A stretch of DNA of 64,000 nucleotides from NCBI GenBank assembly GCA_017871115.1, contig JAFCIZ010000005.1, positions 3,837,501 through 3,901,500 on the forward strand. The letters run 5' to 3'. The notes under the pieces were generated by a model. It was not told the DNA's origin. It saw only the letters and a program-made list of their open reading frames with translations, and searched no databases. Shown piece after piece: positions 24,643 through 36,152 of this stretch. The stretch comes from Cunninghamella blakesleeana. Lineage: Eukaryota; Mucoromycota; Mucoromycetes; Mucorales; Cunninghamellaceae. How positions within the stretch are numbered: the first letter of the stretch is position 1; each line of letters opens with the position of its first letter. Both the position numbers and the translations under genes were made by a program.

Positions 24643-25135
24643 GCAAAAAAAAAAAAAAAAAAAAAAGGAAGTAGAAAAAGAAAAGGAAAAAATAAAAAAA
24701 GAAATATATATACATCATCATTATTATTATTTTCATTCATTATTCTTAAAAGAATAAATTTTTGTATAGTTTTTTATTATTTATATATAAATGCTTATTA
24801 AAAATAAAGTTTAAAAAAAAAGCGTTTTATTGTTTAACCGAAAATAGTGTCCCCACACTTTTTTTTTAAAAAATCATCATGTTTGTGTCACTTTTATTAT
24901 TTTAAAAATTTGTAATAAAAAACGGCAATAACCGCTGGGTACATATTTTTGCTTATTTTAATTTTTTTAAATTAGGCAAGTTGTCTTTTTTTCGTTTTTT
25001 TTTTCAGCTCTTTTATCCCATTTTTTTTTTCGCTCTTTTTCTTTTCTTTTCTTTTCTTTTTCTTTCTTATTTTAAAAAATATTATAAATATATAACCAAC
25101 TTCCCTCCCTTTATTTTATTCATTCACCATCTATC
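24643..25135. other. Tandem intergenic gap, SSADH to MCT1
   Basis: Begins with an A run right after the SSADH stop, then AT-rich sequence; C/T-rich tract (25020-25070) before the MCT1 start. No feature beyond a likely 3' UTR and promoter. Confidence 0.5.
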
Positions 25136-27071
25136 ATGAGCATCCCAAGACAGTTACCAAAATTTATATCTAACACTCGTCGAACTTGGATGGTAAAAAA
25201 CAAACAAACAAATAATAATAATAATAATAACGTCATAAGTTGCACGATCACATTATTTTAAAACTAGAATAATATGGATTCAAACATACAAAAAAAAGGA
25301 TACAAATGTATATGTATGTATATTAACAACAATGTTATTATTATCCATTTCTTTTAATAATAATAGAGTACAGCCGGTATTGAACATGCTCATCGTGCTA
25401 TTTTATTCCCAGGTAAAGATAAAAATAGATAAAAAAAGAGAGAGATAAAAAAGAAAGATAAAACGAAAAAAAAAAAAAAAATTAAACAAATAATTATATA
25501 TCTTTACATATATGATTTTATTAAATGTACCTATTTTTTATATTATTATATTATTATTTCATTATATGTACATAATTTTTATAGGCCAAGGATCACAATA
25601 TGTTGGAATGGGAAAAGATTTATATCATTTATATCCACGATCAGCCAAACTAGTATTTGATGAAGCTGATGAAGCACTAGGATATGGACTAAAATCAATT
25701 ATATTTGATGGTCATCAGGAAAAGCTTAAATTGACAGAAAATGCACAACCTGCTATTTTAACAACTTCATTGGCCATGTTAAGAGTATTGGAATTAGAAT
25801 TTGGATTAGACATAGCAAAGGCTTGTAGACATGTATTAGGACATTCGTTAGGTGAATATACAGCATTGGTAGCTACTAAATCTTTATCTTTAAGAGATGC
25901 TGTTCGGTTGGTACGTTTAAGAGGGGAAGCAATGACTCGATCAGTAGAAGATTTTCATGTTAATACTGCTATGTCCGCTTTGGTGGTAAGGAAAGGTTGT
26001 ATTCAAGAATTGGAAGATGCTCTTGGAGAAATAAAAGATATGATACCAAAAGGCGAAGTTGTCGAATTGGCTAATATTAATAGTGTAAGTTGAAAATAAT
26101 AATAGTGATAGTGATAATAATTATAATAGTAGTAGTAGTAGTAGTATTGTTATGATTTTTTTTTTTTAAAAAAAAGTGCTGCACTAAAAAAATAGTATTG
26201 AAAATGGAAATGTATTCAACTTTTTGATTATTCATTTATTCATTTATTTATCTATTTGTTTATTTTTCTTTTTTTATTTAATAGTCATTCCAAGTGGTTA
26301 TTAGCGGTACTACTAAAGGTGTAGATGAAGCTTCTCGTATATTACAACAAAGACAATTGGCCGCTAGAGCAGTAGATCTTCCTGTGTCGTAAGTGGTCAT
26401 TAAGCTATTTTATTTATTTTCATATATTCCTTAATGTTTAGTTTAAACTTTAATTAACCTTAATGATTTTTTTATCCCTTTCTTTTTCCTTTTAGTGCCC
26501 CTTTCCATTGTGTATTTATGACAGAAGCTGCTCAGGTGATGAAAGATGCATTAAAAGAAGTTAAATTTGAAAAACCATGCGTTGACGTCATATCCAATGT
26601 TACTGCCAAACCTGTAAGTATATAAAAAAATCTACTTTTGTTTTTTTTTTATTAATATTAAATGACGATATATGTATAAATATATTTATTTAATTATTTA
26701 TTTTATTTTATTTGTTTATTTATAGTATACATCTGCCGAAGAAATACCTGAACATCTTGTACAGCAAATTACATCAAGCATTCAATGGTTAAAAAGTATT
26801 ACTTATTGTAAGAGTCAGGATGTAGATGAGTTTATTTGTTTTGGACCTGGAAAAGTGTTGTCAAATCTTTTGAAAAAGGAATATCCATTAGATCAAATCA
26901 AGTAAGTGAATAAATATACATATGCAATGACAATGATAATTAAAGCGATAAAAGTGATAATGATAATGTATTTACATATTGTTAAAAAAAAAATACTAAC
27001 CCTTCTCTTTTTTAATTAGATCTATTACAAGTGCTGATGATATTCTACATTACTCTCAGGAATTTTATTAA
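25136..27071 (+). CDS. MCT1: Mitochondrial malonyl-CoA:ACP transacylase
   Basis: Transfers malonyl from CoA to acyl carrier protein in mitochondrial type II fatty-acid synthesis, the route to lipoic acid. Exons: 25136-25192, 25367-25412, 25585-26084, 26285-26388, 26496-26613, 26726-26901, 27020-27071; 350 aa, normal for mitochondrial FabD. Residues 1-25 are basic without acids (RQLPKFISNTRRTW), a likely presequence. Motifs: GQGSQYVGMG at residue 35, TENAQPAILTTSLA, nucleophile Ser122 in GHSLGEYTAL, Arg in VRLRGEAM, catalytic His240 in SAPFHC, and FGPGKVLSNL near the end. All expected residues are present. Seven exons, two of them under 60 nt, are supported by the continuous FabD motifs across every junction. 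HTD2 of the same pathway is in this window. Confidence 0.95.
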
Positions 27072-27780
27072 ATAGACTTATTATTATATATATGTGTACA
27101 TGTGCCCTCATTATTTTTTTTCTTTTTTAAAAAAAATTTATCATCCTCTTTTTTTATTATATATATTTATGCCCATATTTTCTATTCATGTATTTTTTCT
27201 TCTCTTTTCTAATTTATTATTACTATTATTTCCCTATACACCATTCTGAATTATCATTCCTTTTTTATTATTATTATTATTATTCTTATAATTATTTTTA
27301 TGTTTATTTTAAATAGGATAGTCCTTTGTAAATAGTAAAATATAAACGTAAATCACTTTTATAAATTGTGTTCGCTCTACGTTAAGCCTTTATTTTTTAT
27401 TTTTATTCTTTTAAAGAATGTTGCTTAAGTGATAAATATTAAAATTTTATTTATAATGGTTTTTCTATTTTTGAGAATACAATAATATTTGAAATAAATT
27501 AAAATTAGATATTAATCAATAAAAAAAAAAAAGTTTTAAACAAATTGGAATAAGAGAGTATCAATAGGGTATAAAAAAATAAATGTTTACAAAAATAGTA
27601 ATAAGAGAGAAATAAATAAATTAGTATAATTAAAATATACTAATTAGTATATGACGCATACAAAAAATGAATAAATAAATAATAAATATATATGAGTCTA
27701 CATATAGTATCTGAAGAAAAAGAAGAAAAAACCTATTACCTTTCCTTTTCTATTTATTATTTTTATTAATATTATCCTTT
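27072..27780. other. Convergent intergenic region
   Basis: 3' flanks of MCT1 and the PH-domain gene; AT-rich simple sequence only. Confidence 0.55.
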
Positions 27781-30651
27781 TCACCAATGAACCACGTTAT
27801 TCATTTGCATAGATTGTCGTTGTTGTTTTTTCATCATTTTATCTTGTTGATGCTGTTGTTGTTGATCAAGAGTAGGCATCCAAGAATGGGGTCTATTTGA
27901 TTTTACTGTTGTTGTAGTTATATTATCTTTTTGCTTTTTCATGTATAATTTTTGATCACTGATTTGTTGCTGTTGATTATGATATTGATGATGTTGATCC
28001 ATCTTCATAGAATGACCCTTATTGTTGTTGTTATCATTATTATTATTTTCATAAAGAGGAAGTGATAAGAGAGAATTTCTTGACTTTGAAGAGACAATAG
28101 GAACAGGTGGTATAGCAGGAGCAACAACCATAGAAGACATATTCTTCTTAGATGATGGTTGAGAAGAAGAAGGGTGATGGTGATAGTTATAATAATGTTT
28201 TAATGAAGGATCAGATAACGAAAAAGATTCATTCATCATCATGCTAGGTGTAACAGGTGAAGTAGGTGAAGTAATGGGATTGGATTGTCTAAAAGAAAGC
28301 ATAGGTGAAGAATTGGACGGTTGTTGATGTTGTTGATGATGATGACCTGAAGATGTATTCGTTGTTGTTGTACCCATGGTGGTAGTAGAAGTAGAAAAAG
28401 GTATACCATTTTTTGTATTTTGTAAACTAGCTCTTCTTAAAGATCGCTGAAGGTCAGCCAAACTTATTTCATCTTCATCTTTCGATTTACGATTTACTTG
28501 GGATAATGTTTTTAAAGGTGATTCTACCAGCATAGAAGCAGGTGAATATAATGCATTAGTGGGAGGAGATTGCTGATGATGATAATTTTTATCTAGAGAA
28601 CGACGTTCCAAATGGACCTCTGAGATTTTATCATGTGAGGACGATGTGAACAATGAAGTAGGTCGCACTGGAGGGGCTGTGTTCAAATTTTGGGTTTGAA
28701 TGGGTAATTCATGTGTTACTTTAGGTGATACCGAGGTAGTTGGCGAAGTGGAAGATGATGAAGAAGTTAATGAGGATGATCTTTTTACGATTTTAACCTG
28801 TTTAGCAGCTGTAGAGCCATGGTATTTAGTATGTTGATTTAATACAGTAGTAGATTGTTTGATTGCTGTATCATCATGATGATCATTTATTTCTATTTCG
28901 TTATTTTTGTTGTTATTATTATCATCATTGCTGGAAAAAGGAGATGAGAGAGTAGATTTAGTTGCAGTGACACAGTCTTGAAAATAAGTAACTTGATAAG
29001 TATCAATAAGAGGAACTTGAGGACGAGGTTTAGTTGTATTATTATTATTATTATTGCCATTATTCATGGCCTTTTCATTAATTAAATAATTTTCTTGACT
29101 ATTATTTTTTGTGTTAGTTGTTGTGTTATCTGATTTTCTAGGTTCAATCCAATTTTTTACATCATCCGATCGTTTCTTTTTAATCATAATAGAATTATTA
29201 TTATTATTGTTATCACGAGGTTTTATTTTGTTGGATTTAAGTGATCGTTTACTGATAGAAGATGAAACTGAGATACGACGTCTTAAGTTAGGTTGGCGGT
29301 GACTGATACTGGTCATATCACTTATAATACTGACTTGATCATCTTCAGGGATGGATTCAATGGGAGGTGGGATAGATACTTGAAGATGAGGATCTGATGC
29401 CATCAATTCTGATAATGATTGTCGCCATGCATCGATACATTCTGCTTTTTCTACGGATAAAATTGGATGGGCATAATTTTTATCATGTAAAGTATTATCC
29501 ATTCTTTCTGAAGGGTAAAAATGTGGTGGTGGTGGTGGTGATGTAGCGCCATTTGTAACAACCTATTTAAAATAGAATAAAATAGAATAAGAATAAAATA
29601 GAATAAAGTAAAAATAGATGAAATAAGATACTATATAAATATATTTAATTACCAATGGCTGAGGATTTTTTTGTTGAGGATGAGTGTTATAAATCAAAGG
29701 TGAATTTGTAGCAGTTAAAGTTCTATGTTGAGGTCTTTTATATAATTGAGAAAGTGAAATAGAATCATCATGCCGAGGCGGAGGTGGCATATGCATCATT
29801 GGCTGTTGTTGTTGATGATGGTGGTAAGGTAAATGATTAGATGAAGATGGAAAAGTTGAATAAAAAGGTTGATGTTGTTGATGTTGAGAAGGAGGTAAAG
29901 AAGGATGAGCAACAGTAGGAATAGGCTGATTACACATTTGTTGTTGTTGAGAGGATAAAAGTTGAGATTTCATAGCTTGAGTAAATTTCCACATTTTTGT
30001 TAATACAAATAACCATCTTTCTAAATCCTTTTGCTTTTGAGCTTTCATGATATAACATTCACCTTGAATGGTACGTATACAAAAGCATTTTGAAGCTTTT
30101 TGGGTTGATACAGATAATTTCATTGATTTTTTCTTTGGTTTAAGCACAGACACTGCAGATATATTGATAATATCTACAGACCATTTTGGTAATTGGTAAT
30201 AGCTTGCAATGACAGGTGAAGTATCATTGTTATTACTATTATTATTTATATTCTTATTATTATTATTATTATTCATTGACACTGTTTCTGAAGTTTGCTG
30301 TGCTTTATTTTTAGGTGTAGCTAATAAAGGTGAAGTGAAGGAAGCATTAAGGGAAGGAGAGGTTTTTAAAAAACGTAAATCATTTAATGGTGCATCAACG
30401 TGAGTATTAGGTGGTAGTTTGACTTTACGTGAAGATAGACAAATAAAAGAAGTGCCATCAAAACGAAATAGTCTCCATTCCCACTGTTTTGAACTAGTAC
30501 GTAAATAAAGATGTCCTTCAAACACTGGTGTAGTTGCTGGTAATTCTTCTTCAAATTGTGGTGGAAGATCTCCAGTTGTAGTGTCTTGACTCACTCTAGG
30601 TGAATTGTTTGTAGGTTGATATAATGATAAAAAACTATCTCTATAAGCCAT
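27781..30651 (-). CDS. PH-domain protein with long low-complexity tail
   Basis: Exons: 30651-29653 and 29562-27781, phase 0 junction; 926 aa. An N-terminal PH domain runs from about residue 44 (FEGHLYLRTSSKQWEWRLFR) to about 215, where LERWLFVLTKMWKF gives the C-terminal PH helix with its conserved Trp. It is split by an Asn-rich insertion. The rest is Ser/Gln/His/Asn-rich and probably disordered, with proline runs just after the junction and one ordered-looking segment, AECIDAWRQSLSELM, right after exon 2 begins. PH domains bind phosphoinositides or proteins, so a membrane-associated adaptor role is likely but the partner is unknown. Fungal Skg3/Caf120-type proteins are a possible comparison; I cannot confirm this. 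Confidence 0.75.
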
Positions 30652-32178
30652 ATAAAAATATATATATAAAAAAAAAGAGAGAGAGAGAGAAAAAGAGAAA
30701 AAAGAGAAAGAAAGAAGAAGAAAAAAAAAAAAGTGGAAGAGGAAAAAGTAAAATTTATTTTTAAAAAACTCAGTTCTTTTTTTATAACTTATTATTGTTT
30801 TAGTATTTTTGGATTTTCCTCCTCTTTGTTTAAACTAAGATTGTGATTGGTAAATCCAAAAAAAGAAATTCAACATATATGTAGCTACCTAAAATAATAG
30901 TAATAAAAGATAATATAATGCATATCATATTGAGATGAAAATAATATTTATTTGTGCATTTTATTATAAATATACAGTGTTTGTATTTTATAGATGATAA
31001 GGTGAGCTTGATATTGTTTTTTAATCTTATTTTTTTTATATTATAAGGAATATACATATATAGATAAAAGGTATACTATTTTTATTTTTTATCTTTATTT
31101 CTTATTTTTACTACTTTTTTACTTTTATGCTTAGCATATACAGGTTTTTTTTTTTTTTAATAAGCATTATATGATCATTTTATTTCAATCAGTATCAACT
31201 CCTACCTATAATTTTTTTTTTTCTGTAATAAAATCTTGCCCCTACTAAAAGTGCCTTTCTTTCTTTCTTTCTCCTTCCTTTTCTTCCTCCTTTTGTATAT
31301 ATGCTTTAGTGTTTTAATGTTTTAATCTACGTATGAACCTTTGGATAGGGAGCATATAAAGTTCCTGGTTTTTTGTACTAAACTTTTATAAGCCATACCT
31401 AATCGAGAACCTTTCGATTTTTTTTTAAAACTCAATACTAGACCTTAGATGTAGTATGTGGTGTGGGATAATCAATAACTCGAAGTCTATTACCAACAAT
31501 CTTGGTTATTTATCCTTCATTATTCGAAAAAATAATTATTTTCATTTTATTATTTTATCTTTTATATTCACAAGTACCAATAAAAAAAATTTCATCAAAA
31601 ATAAAATAAATGATGATGACAGGTACTCGTATAAATAAAGATGTTCGATTGTTATAAAAAAGTCAAATAAGGTACAAAAAAAGGTTGAAATATTTATTTT
31701 GTGTTACCAATAGTAACTTTAAAAAAAAAAAACTATTACAAAAAGACTGTTTGTTCTTTTAATAATATCTTTAGGTAGTAATAAAAAAAAAAAAGCCCTC
31801 TTTATTATATTACATATATATATTCTTTTTTTTTTTTCCGAGGGTTATATTAATTATTTTTTAATGGGAGATATTCTTGAAAATATATATTAAAACACTA
31901 GAGATAAATGAATATTTTTATCAATTTTGAATTTTATGGCAGTAACAAAGAAAAAAGCGTCATTTATATCTTCAAATATAAATATAAATATAAATATAAA
32001 TATATATATACTAAACAAATTAAAAAATGGCTAAAATATCAAATGATAAAGTGGTAGTTCAAAAAATAAAAAAGAGTTTATGCAAAAAAATATAAAATAA
32101 AATAATGAAAAATTGTATAAATGTATAAAAAATGATAAAAAGAAAAAAAAAAGCAACTTTATTCTTGTTTTTGTTCTT
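30652..32178. other. Long intergenic region upstream of the PH-domain gene
   Basis: 1.5 kb between two minus-strand genes. AT-rich, with T and A runs near 31147-31159, 31721-31731 and 31827-31838, and a (TATAAA)n stretch near 31975-32005. Small frames inside it have no coding character. Nothing further recognised. Confidence 0.5.
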
Positions 32179-34883
32179 TTATCGTTTTTTATTAGGAGTG
32201 TTGTTTTGATCTAAGCTACGTTTAACACCAAGTTCTTTAGCTGCATCTGTAGGAACCACACCACGATTACCAACACTTAATACCACGTGTGCATTACCAG
32301 TTTTTTGCTGACGTTCCAAAAGCGCTCCTGCCAAGTTAAGTGGTGTATCCGTACTACTCATCATATTTAATTTTCTTTCTTCTTCCTGTTTTTGTAATCG
32401 CTTTTCAGTTTTTCCTTTACCGGATGTTTTACCATGGAATTTATGTGACATAAATCTGAACGCCTAAATTAAAATAATAATAATAAAATGGCGTTAGATA
32501 AATATTTATATTTATATCTATTTATCTATTTATATGTTTATCTATTAACTTTAATTTTTCCTTTTTAAATATATATTTATATATATTTACCTCTTTTGTT
32601 TTTAAACTGTTGCCTTGGTCATCGATATATTCAAGTTTAACATCAGGTTTATAATTGGCCATTCTTTGTTCAAATTCACGAAGTCGATCTCTTTCTTCTC
32701 TTTCTTTTTGTCTTTCAGAGTCATAATCTCTATGTCGGTCACTACTACGGCGATCTCTTTGTCGTTCCATTTGCTTTTCTCTTTTTTTACTTTCGGCTTG
32801 CCATTTTATTTGTTCTGCAATACGTCGATCTCTTGCTAATTGTTCATCATTGGCTTTAGTTATAAAACCTATTATTATTATTATAATTTTAAGGAAAAAA
32901 AAAAAAAGATAAGAATAAAAAGATAAATATAAATGTAAATAAAAAAAATATATAATATAAAATAATAATAAATAATAAAATGTTTATATATAATATTTAT
33001 ATAATTAATAACCAAAAAATATATACATGTTTTTTTTTTTTACCTTTCTGACTTAATAATGATAAAGTTGCTGCAATACCACGACCTACCAAAGGTTCTT
33101 CTTCAATTACAGGTTCTTCATGCGTTGGAACAGGAGGGGTATTATTAGATGCCATAGCGTTACTTAATTTTTCTGCTTCAACTTCTTCGTCTGTATCTAC
33201 CATAGAAGTTCTTTTTGACATATCATCCTGATCCTTTTTATCTTTTTCTTCGTCATCTTCATCTTCATCCTCTACTGGCGTTATTGCTCTTCGTTCACGC
33301 TGTTCTCTAACATAAATAGGTACATTACCAACAGAATTTAAAAATTCAGTTGTTTCTGATAATACTAAACCACCTCCATTACCAGTATCGTTTTCATCAT
33401 CTTGCTGATCGTTATTATTGTTATCTTTATTTTCACGTTCTTCAGCAATAGCTTTAGCAATGTCTTCAGGTGTCATTTTTTTAAATGCTTTCTTCTTTAA
33501 TCGAATAGCTTCTTTTCTTGATTTTGATAAAGCAGCTTGTAAATCATCATCGTCAACAAAATTGGCATCTTCTGGCACTTGGTAAGGCAATTTAATATCT
33601 TCTTCTTCTTCTTCTCCATTATCATTATTTACATCTATATTTCCATTTGTATCATCATCATTATTACTTTTATTTGATGCTGTTGTTGTACGTTGTCTTA
33701 ATTTCTTTTTCTTTTTTAATTTCTTTGGTTTTTTAAATGGCATTTCTTCTTGGGTATAGTAATCAGCTACATGTAAAGTTTTATCGTAATCTAATGATTC
33801 TACCTGCTTTAATTTATCTGCAACAGATAATTGAGGTTGACTAGCTTGATGTTTTGCTCTTGTTGCTGCTACTGATGCTGCTGTAACACTTCCATAATTA
33901 CCCAATACAAAACCCTTTGATTTTTGTTGCTTTTGATTTCCAGCTTCATCCACGTTATCATATTGAGGTAAGAAGCTAGGTTTTTCTCCAGGTGCTAAAC
34001 TGAATTCATCATCATCATATGGATTATACCCAGGTTTTTGTTTTTTGGTTTCTAAATTTTTTTTTAATCGTTCAGCATCTTCTATATTGACATTAGTTAA
34101 TTCATCATCCGAGCCATCTCCTTCGTCCAATATACCACGATCTTTCAATGTTAATATGGTTTCTTGTCCTTCTTGAAATTCAGATAAATCATGACCAACT
34201 TTTAATCCTTTCAAATCAGATGCTTTATATTTTGGTACATTATTTTTCTTTTTGCTGCTGATGGTTGATCCAGAGGTTTCAAAATTTTGATCCATTGCTT
34301 CTAATTCTTTGGCTCTTTGTTCTGCTAGCTGTTTTTCTCTTTGACGTGATTTTTTTATCCAAGCTAAAGCACTATCGTCATCTTCATCATCATCTGCTAA
34401 TCCTTTACCTTTTAATTTAGCTTGTTGTTGTTTTCGATTTTTAGATCTAATAAATAATAATAATAATAATATAGTAAATAATAACAATAAAAATTGTAAG
34501 ATTAATAAAATTGACATGTGTAAATATATATATTTTTATTAATCATAATAAAACTTTAACGTATATATTATTACCTTTCAATTCGTTCACGTATTTCTTT
34601 TGCTCTTGCTTCTTTTTCTTTTTCTTCTTTAGCTTTTTGATAATTTTCGTAGGCTTGTTGATCTTTGTCGATATGTTGTTCTTCTTCTTGATCACTTCCA
34701 CTTTCTTCTCCTCCCCCACCTAAAGCAGGTAAACCTAACTTAGCACGAAGAGCACTTTAATATATTTATATATTTATTAATAACTTGTTATATTACTTTA
34801 TTATTATTATTATAAATACTATGGTTTACATTACTATTTTAATTTACTTACTTTGTTTCTTCTAAAGATATTGATTCTGCCAT
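32179..34883 (-). CDS. SNU66: U4/U6.U5 tri-snRNP protein SART1/Snu66
   Basis: Nuclear splicing factor needed to recruit the tri-snRNP. Exons: 34883-34852 (32 nt), 34754-34575, 34446-33044, 32868-32591, 32463-32179; 725 aa. The start MAESISLEETNALRAKLGL matches the conserved SART-1 N-terminus, split by intron 1 at ETN. The middle has LAWIKKSRQ, DLKGLKVGHDLSEF and PYDDDEFS, all family landmarks, with Asp/Glu-rich loops. Near the C-terminus GRGIAATLSLLSQKG and VKLEYIDDQG are followed by FRFMSHKFHGKTSGKGKTEK, the most conserved part of the family. Every junction rebuilds a conserved motif. It shares a 266-nt bidirectional promoter with PET100. Confidence 0.95.
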
Positions 34884-35092
34884 CAATAAATAGAGTGTAT
34901 TATAAAAAAAATTGAGAGAAAGAGAAAGAAAAAAAATAAAACTACGGCAAAAAAAAAAAACGTAAAAAAATCCGGACGGAGTTTAAATCATATTGGTAGT
35001 GCCCTTTAGAATTAAAAAAATTAAAAATGGGGTGACTTATTTGTTTTTTATCTTCTGTCAAATTTTACTCTTTTTTACTCTTGTTTTATTTT

Positions 35093-35129
<37 letters not shown>

Positions 35130-35149
35130 TATATATATAAATATAAAAA
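34884..35149. promoter_or_regulatory. Bidirectional promoter SNU66 / PET100
   Basis: Only 266 nt separate the two start codons. It includes an (AAT)n tract at about 35096-35128 and GA/A-rich sequence. Confidence 0.5.
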
Positions 35150-35631
35150 ATGGCAGGCCCACAATTAGAAATTGTTAAAGTAAAATGAATTAAAATCTTA
35201 TTTTTATTTAATAAAGATAAAAGAAACAAAAATAAAAATAAAAAAGATAACATAATAATCATAGTATTAATTATGAAACTCTCATAATATATATATGAAT
35301 ATTTTAGTTTGGAGTTTATGTATTCTTTCCTGTAGGTGTTATGTTATACTTTGGAGGACCTCAATTTTATGATAACTATGTAAAAGGGATTAAATTCTGG
35401 CCCGATTATAACACAACTTATGTAAGTATTTATTAAAAATAAAATAAATTGTAACTATGCCTCCATTTTTTATATCTCTAGCTGACCCCTAAATATAAAA
35501 TTTTTTAAAAAATTTAGAAACCTCCTACCACTTCAGCCGAAGTAAGAGAAGCTCTTGAAAAAATGAAAGCCGAACGTGAAGAAAGATGGATCCAAGCTAT
35601 TAAAGCCAAAAAAGAACAAAAAGAACAATGA
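35150..35631 (+). CDS. PET100: Cytochrome c oxidase assembly factor PET100
   Basis: Small inner-mitochondrial-membrane chaperone for complex IV assembly. Exons: 35150-35179 (30 nt), 35308-35421, 35518-35631; 85 aa, close to the family's usual length. It starts MAGPQLEIVKFGVYVFFPVG: the first ten codons are exon 1 and FGVYVFFPVGVMLYF gives the single membrane helix at residues 11-28. FWPDYNTTYKPP follows and then a charged helix (REALEKMKAEREERW). MAGP-LE-FK-G-Y--FPVG is the PET100 signature. Each exon is too short to be seen as a long open frame, so this gene is easily missed. Confidence 0.9.
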
Positions 35632-35704
35632 GAATAAATAATAATTTAATATCGGTTTATCATCATCAACCACTTATTTACATATTTACATATAGTCACA
35701 CACA

Positions 35705-35740
<36 letters not shown>

Positions 35741-36152
35741 ATAAAAATACAATAACAATGAAAAATAGTAATAAAAAGGAAATACTTTTTAATTATGTAT
35801 AAAAAAATGTACAATGCAAAATAATAATAACAATAATAATAATAAAAATCTTGATTATTCTTTTAAAAAAAATTACAGAATAGTTAAATAAAATGATGAT
35901 GAAAAATAAAATATAAAAATGAAAATATGATTAAAATTAAAATTAAAACAAAAAGATATATCAAAAATGAATAAGGATAGTAAAAAAATAACTGCGAGAG
36001 AGGAAGGAATTATATAACAAATGATAATAAAAGTAATGGTATGAGTTGCGAGGTAGAAAGAAGAGAAAGTTAAAAGAGAAGAAATATGAGAGAGAAAGAG
36101 AGAGAAATTGATACGATATTTACACACACACATACGCATATATACATGTATT
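35632..36152. other. Convergent intergenic region
   Basis: 3' flanks of PET100 and the PHD gene; (AT)n at about 35709-35737, GA-rich tract near 36055-36110. No gene seen. Confidence 0.5.

Noticed and set aside
26584..26590. TGACGTC inside MCT1 exon 5
   Set aside because: Falls in codons for VDV of a conserved protein segment, so a CRE function is not supported.
31456..31638. 60-codon plus-strand frame
   Set aside because: Isolated in AT-rich DNA, with no splice partners or resemblance.
31980..32005. TATAAA repeats as a possible TATA-box array or CRISPR-like array
   Set aside because: Simple 6-nt microsatellite; no spacers and no start site nearby.
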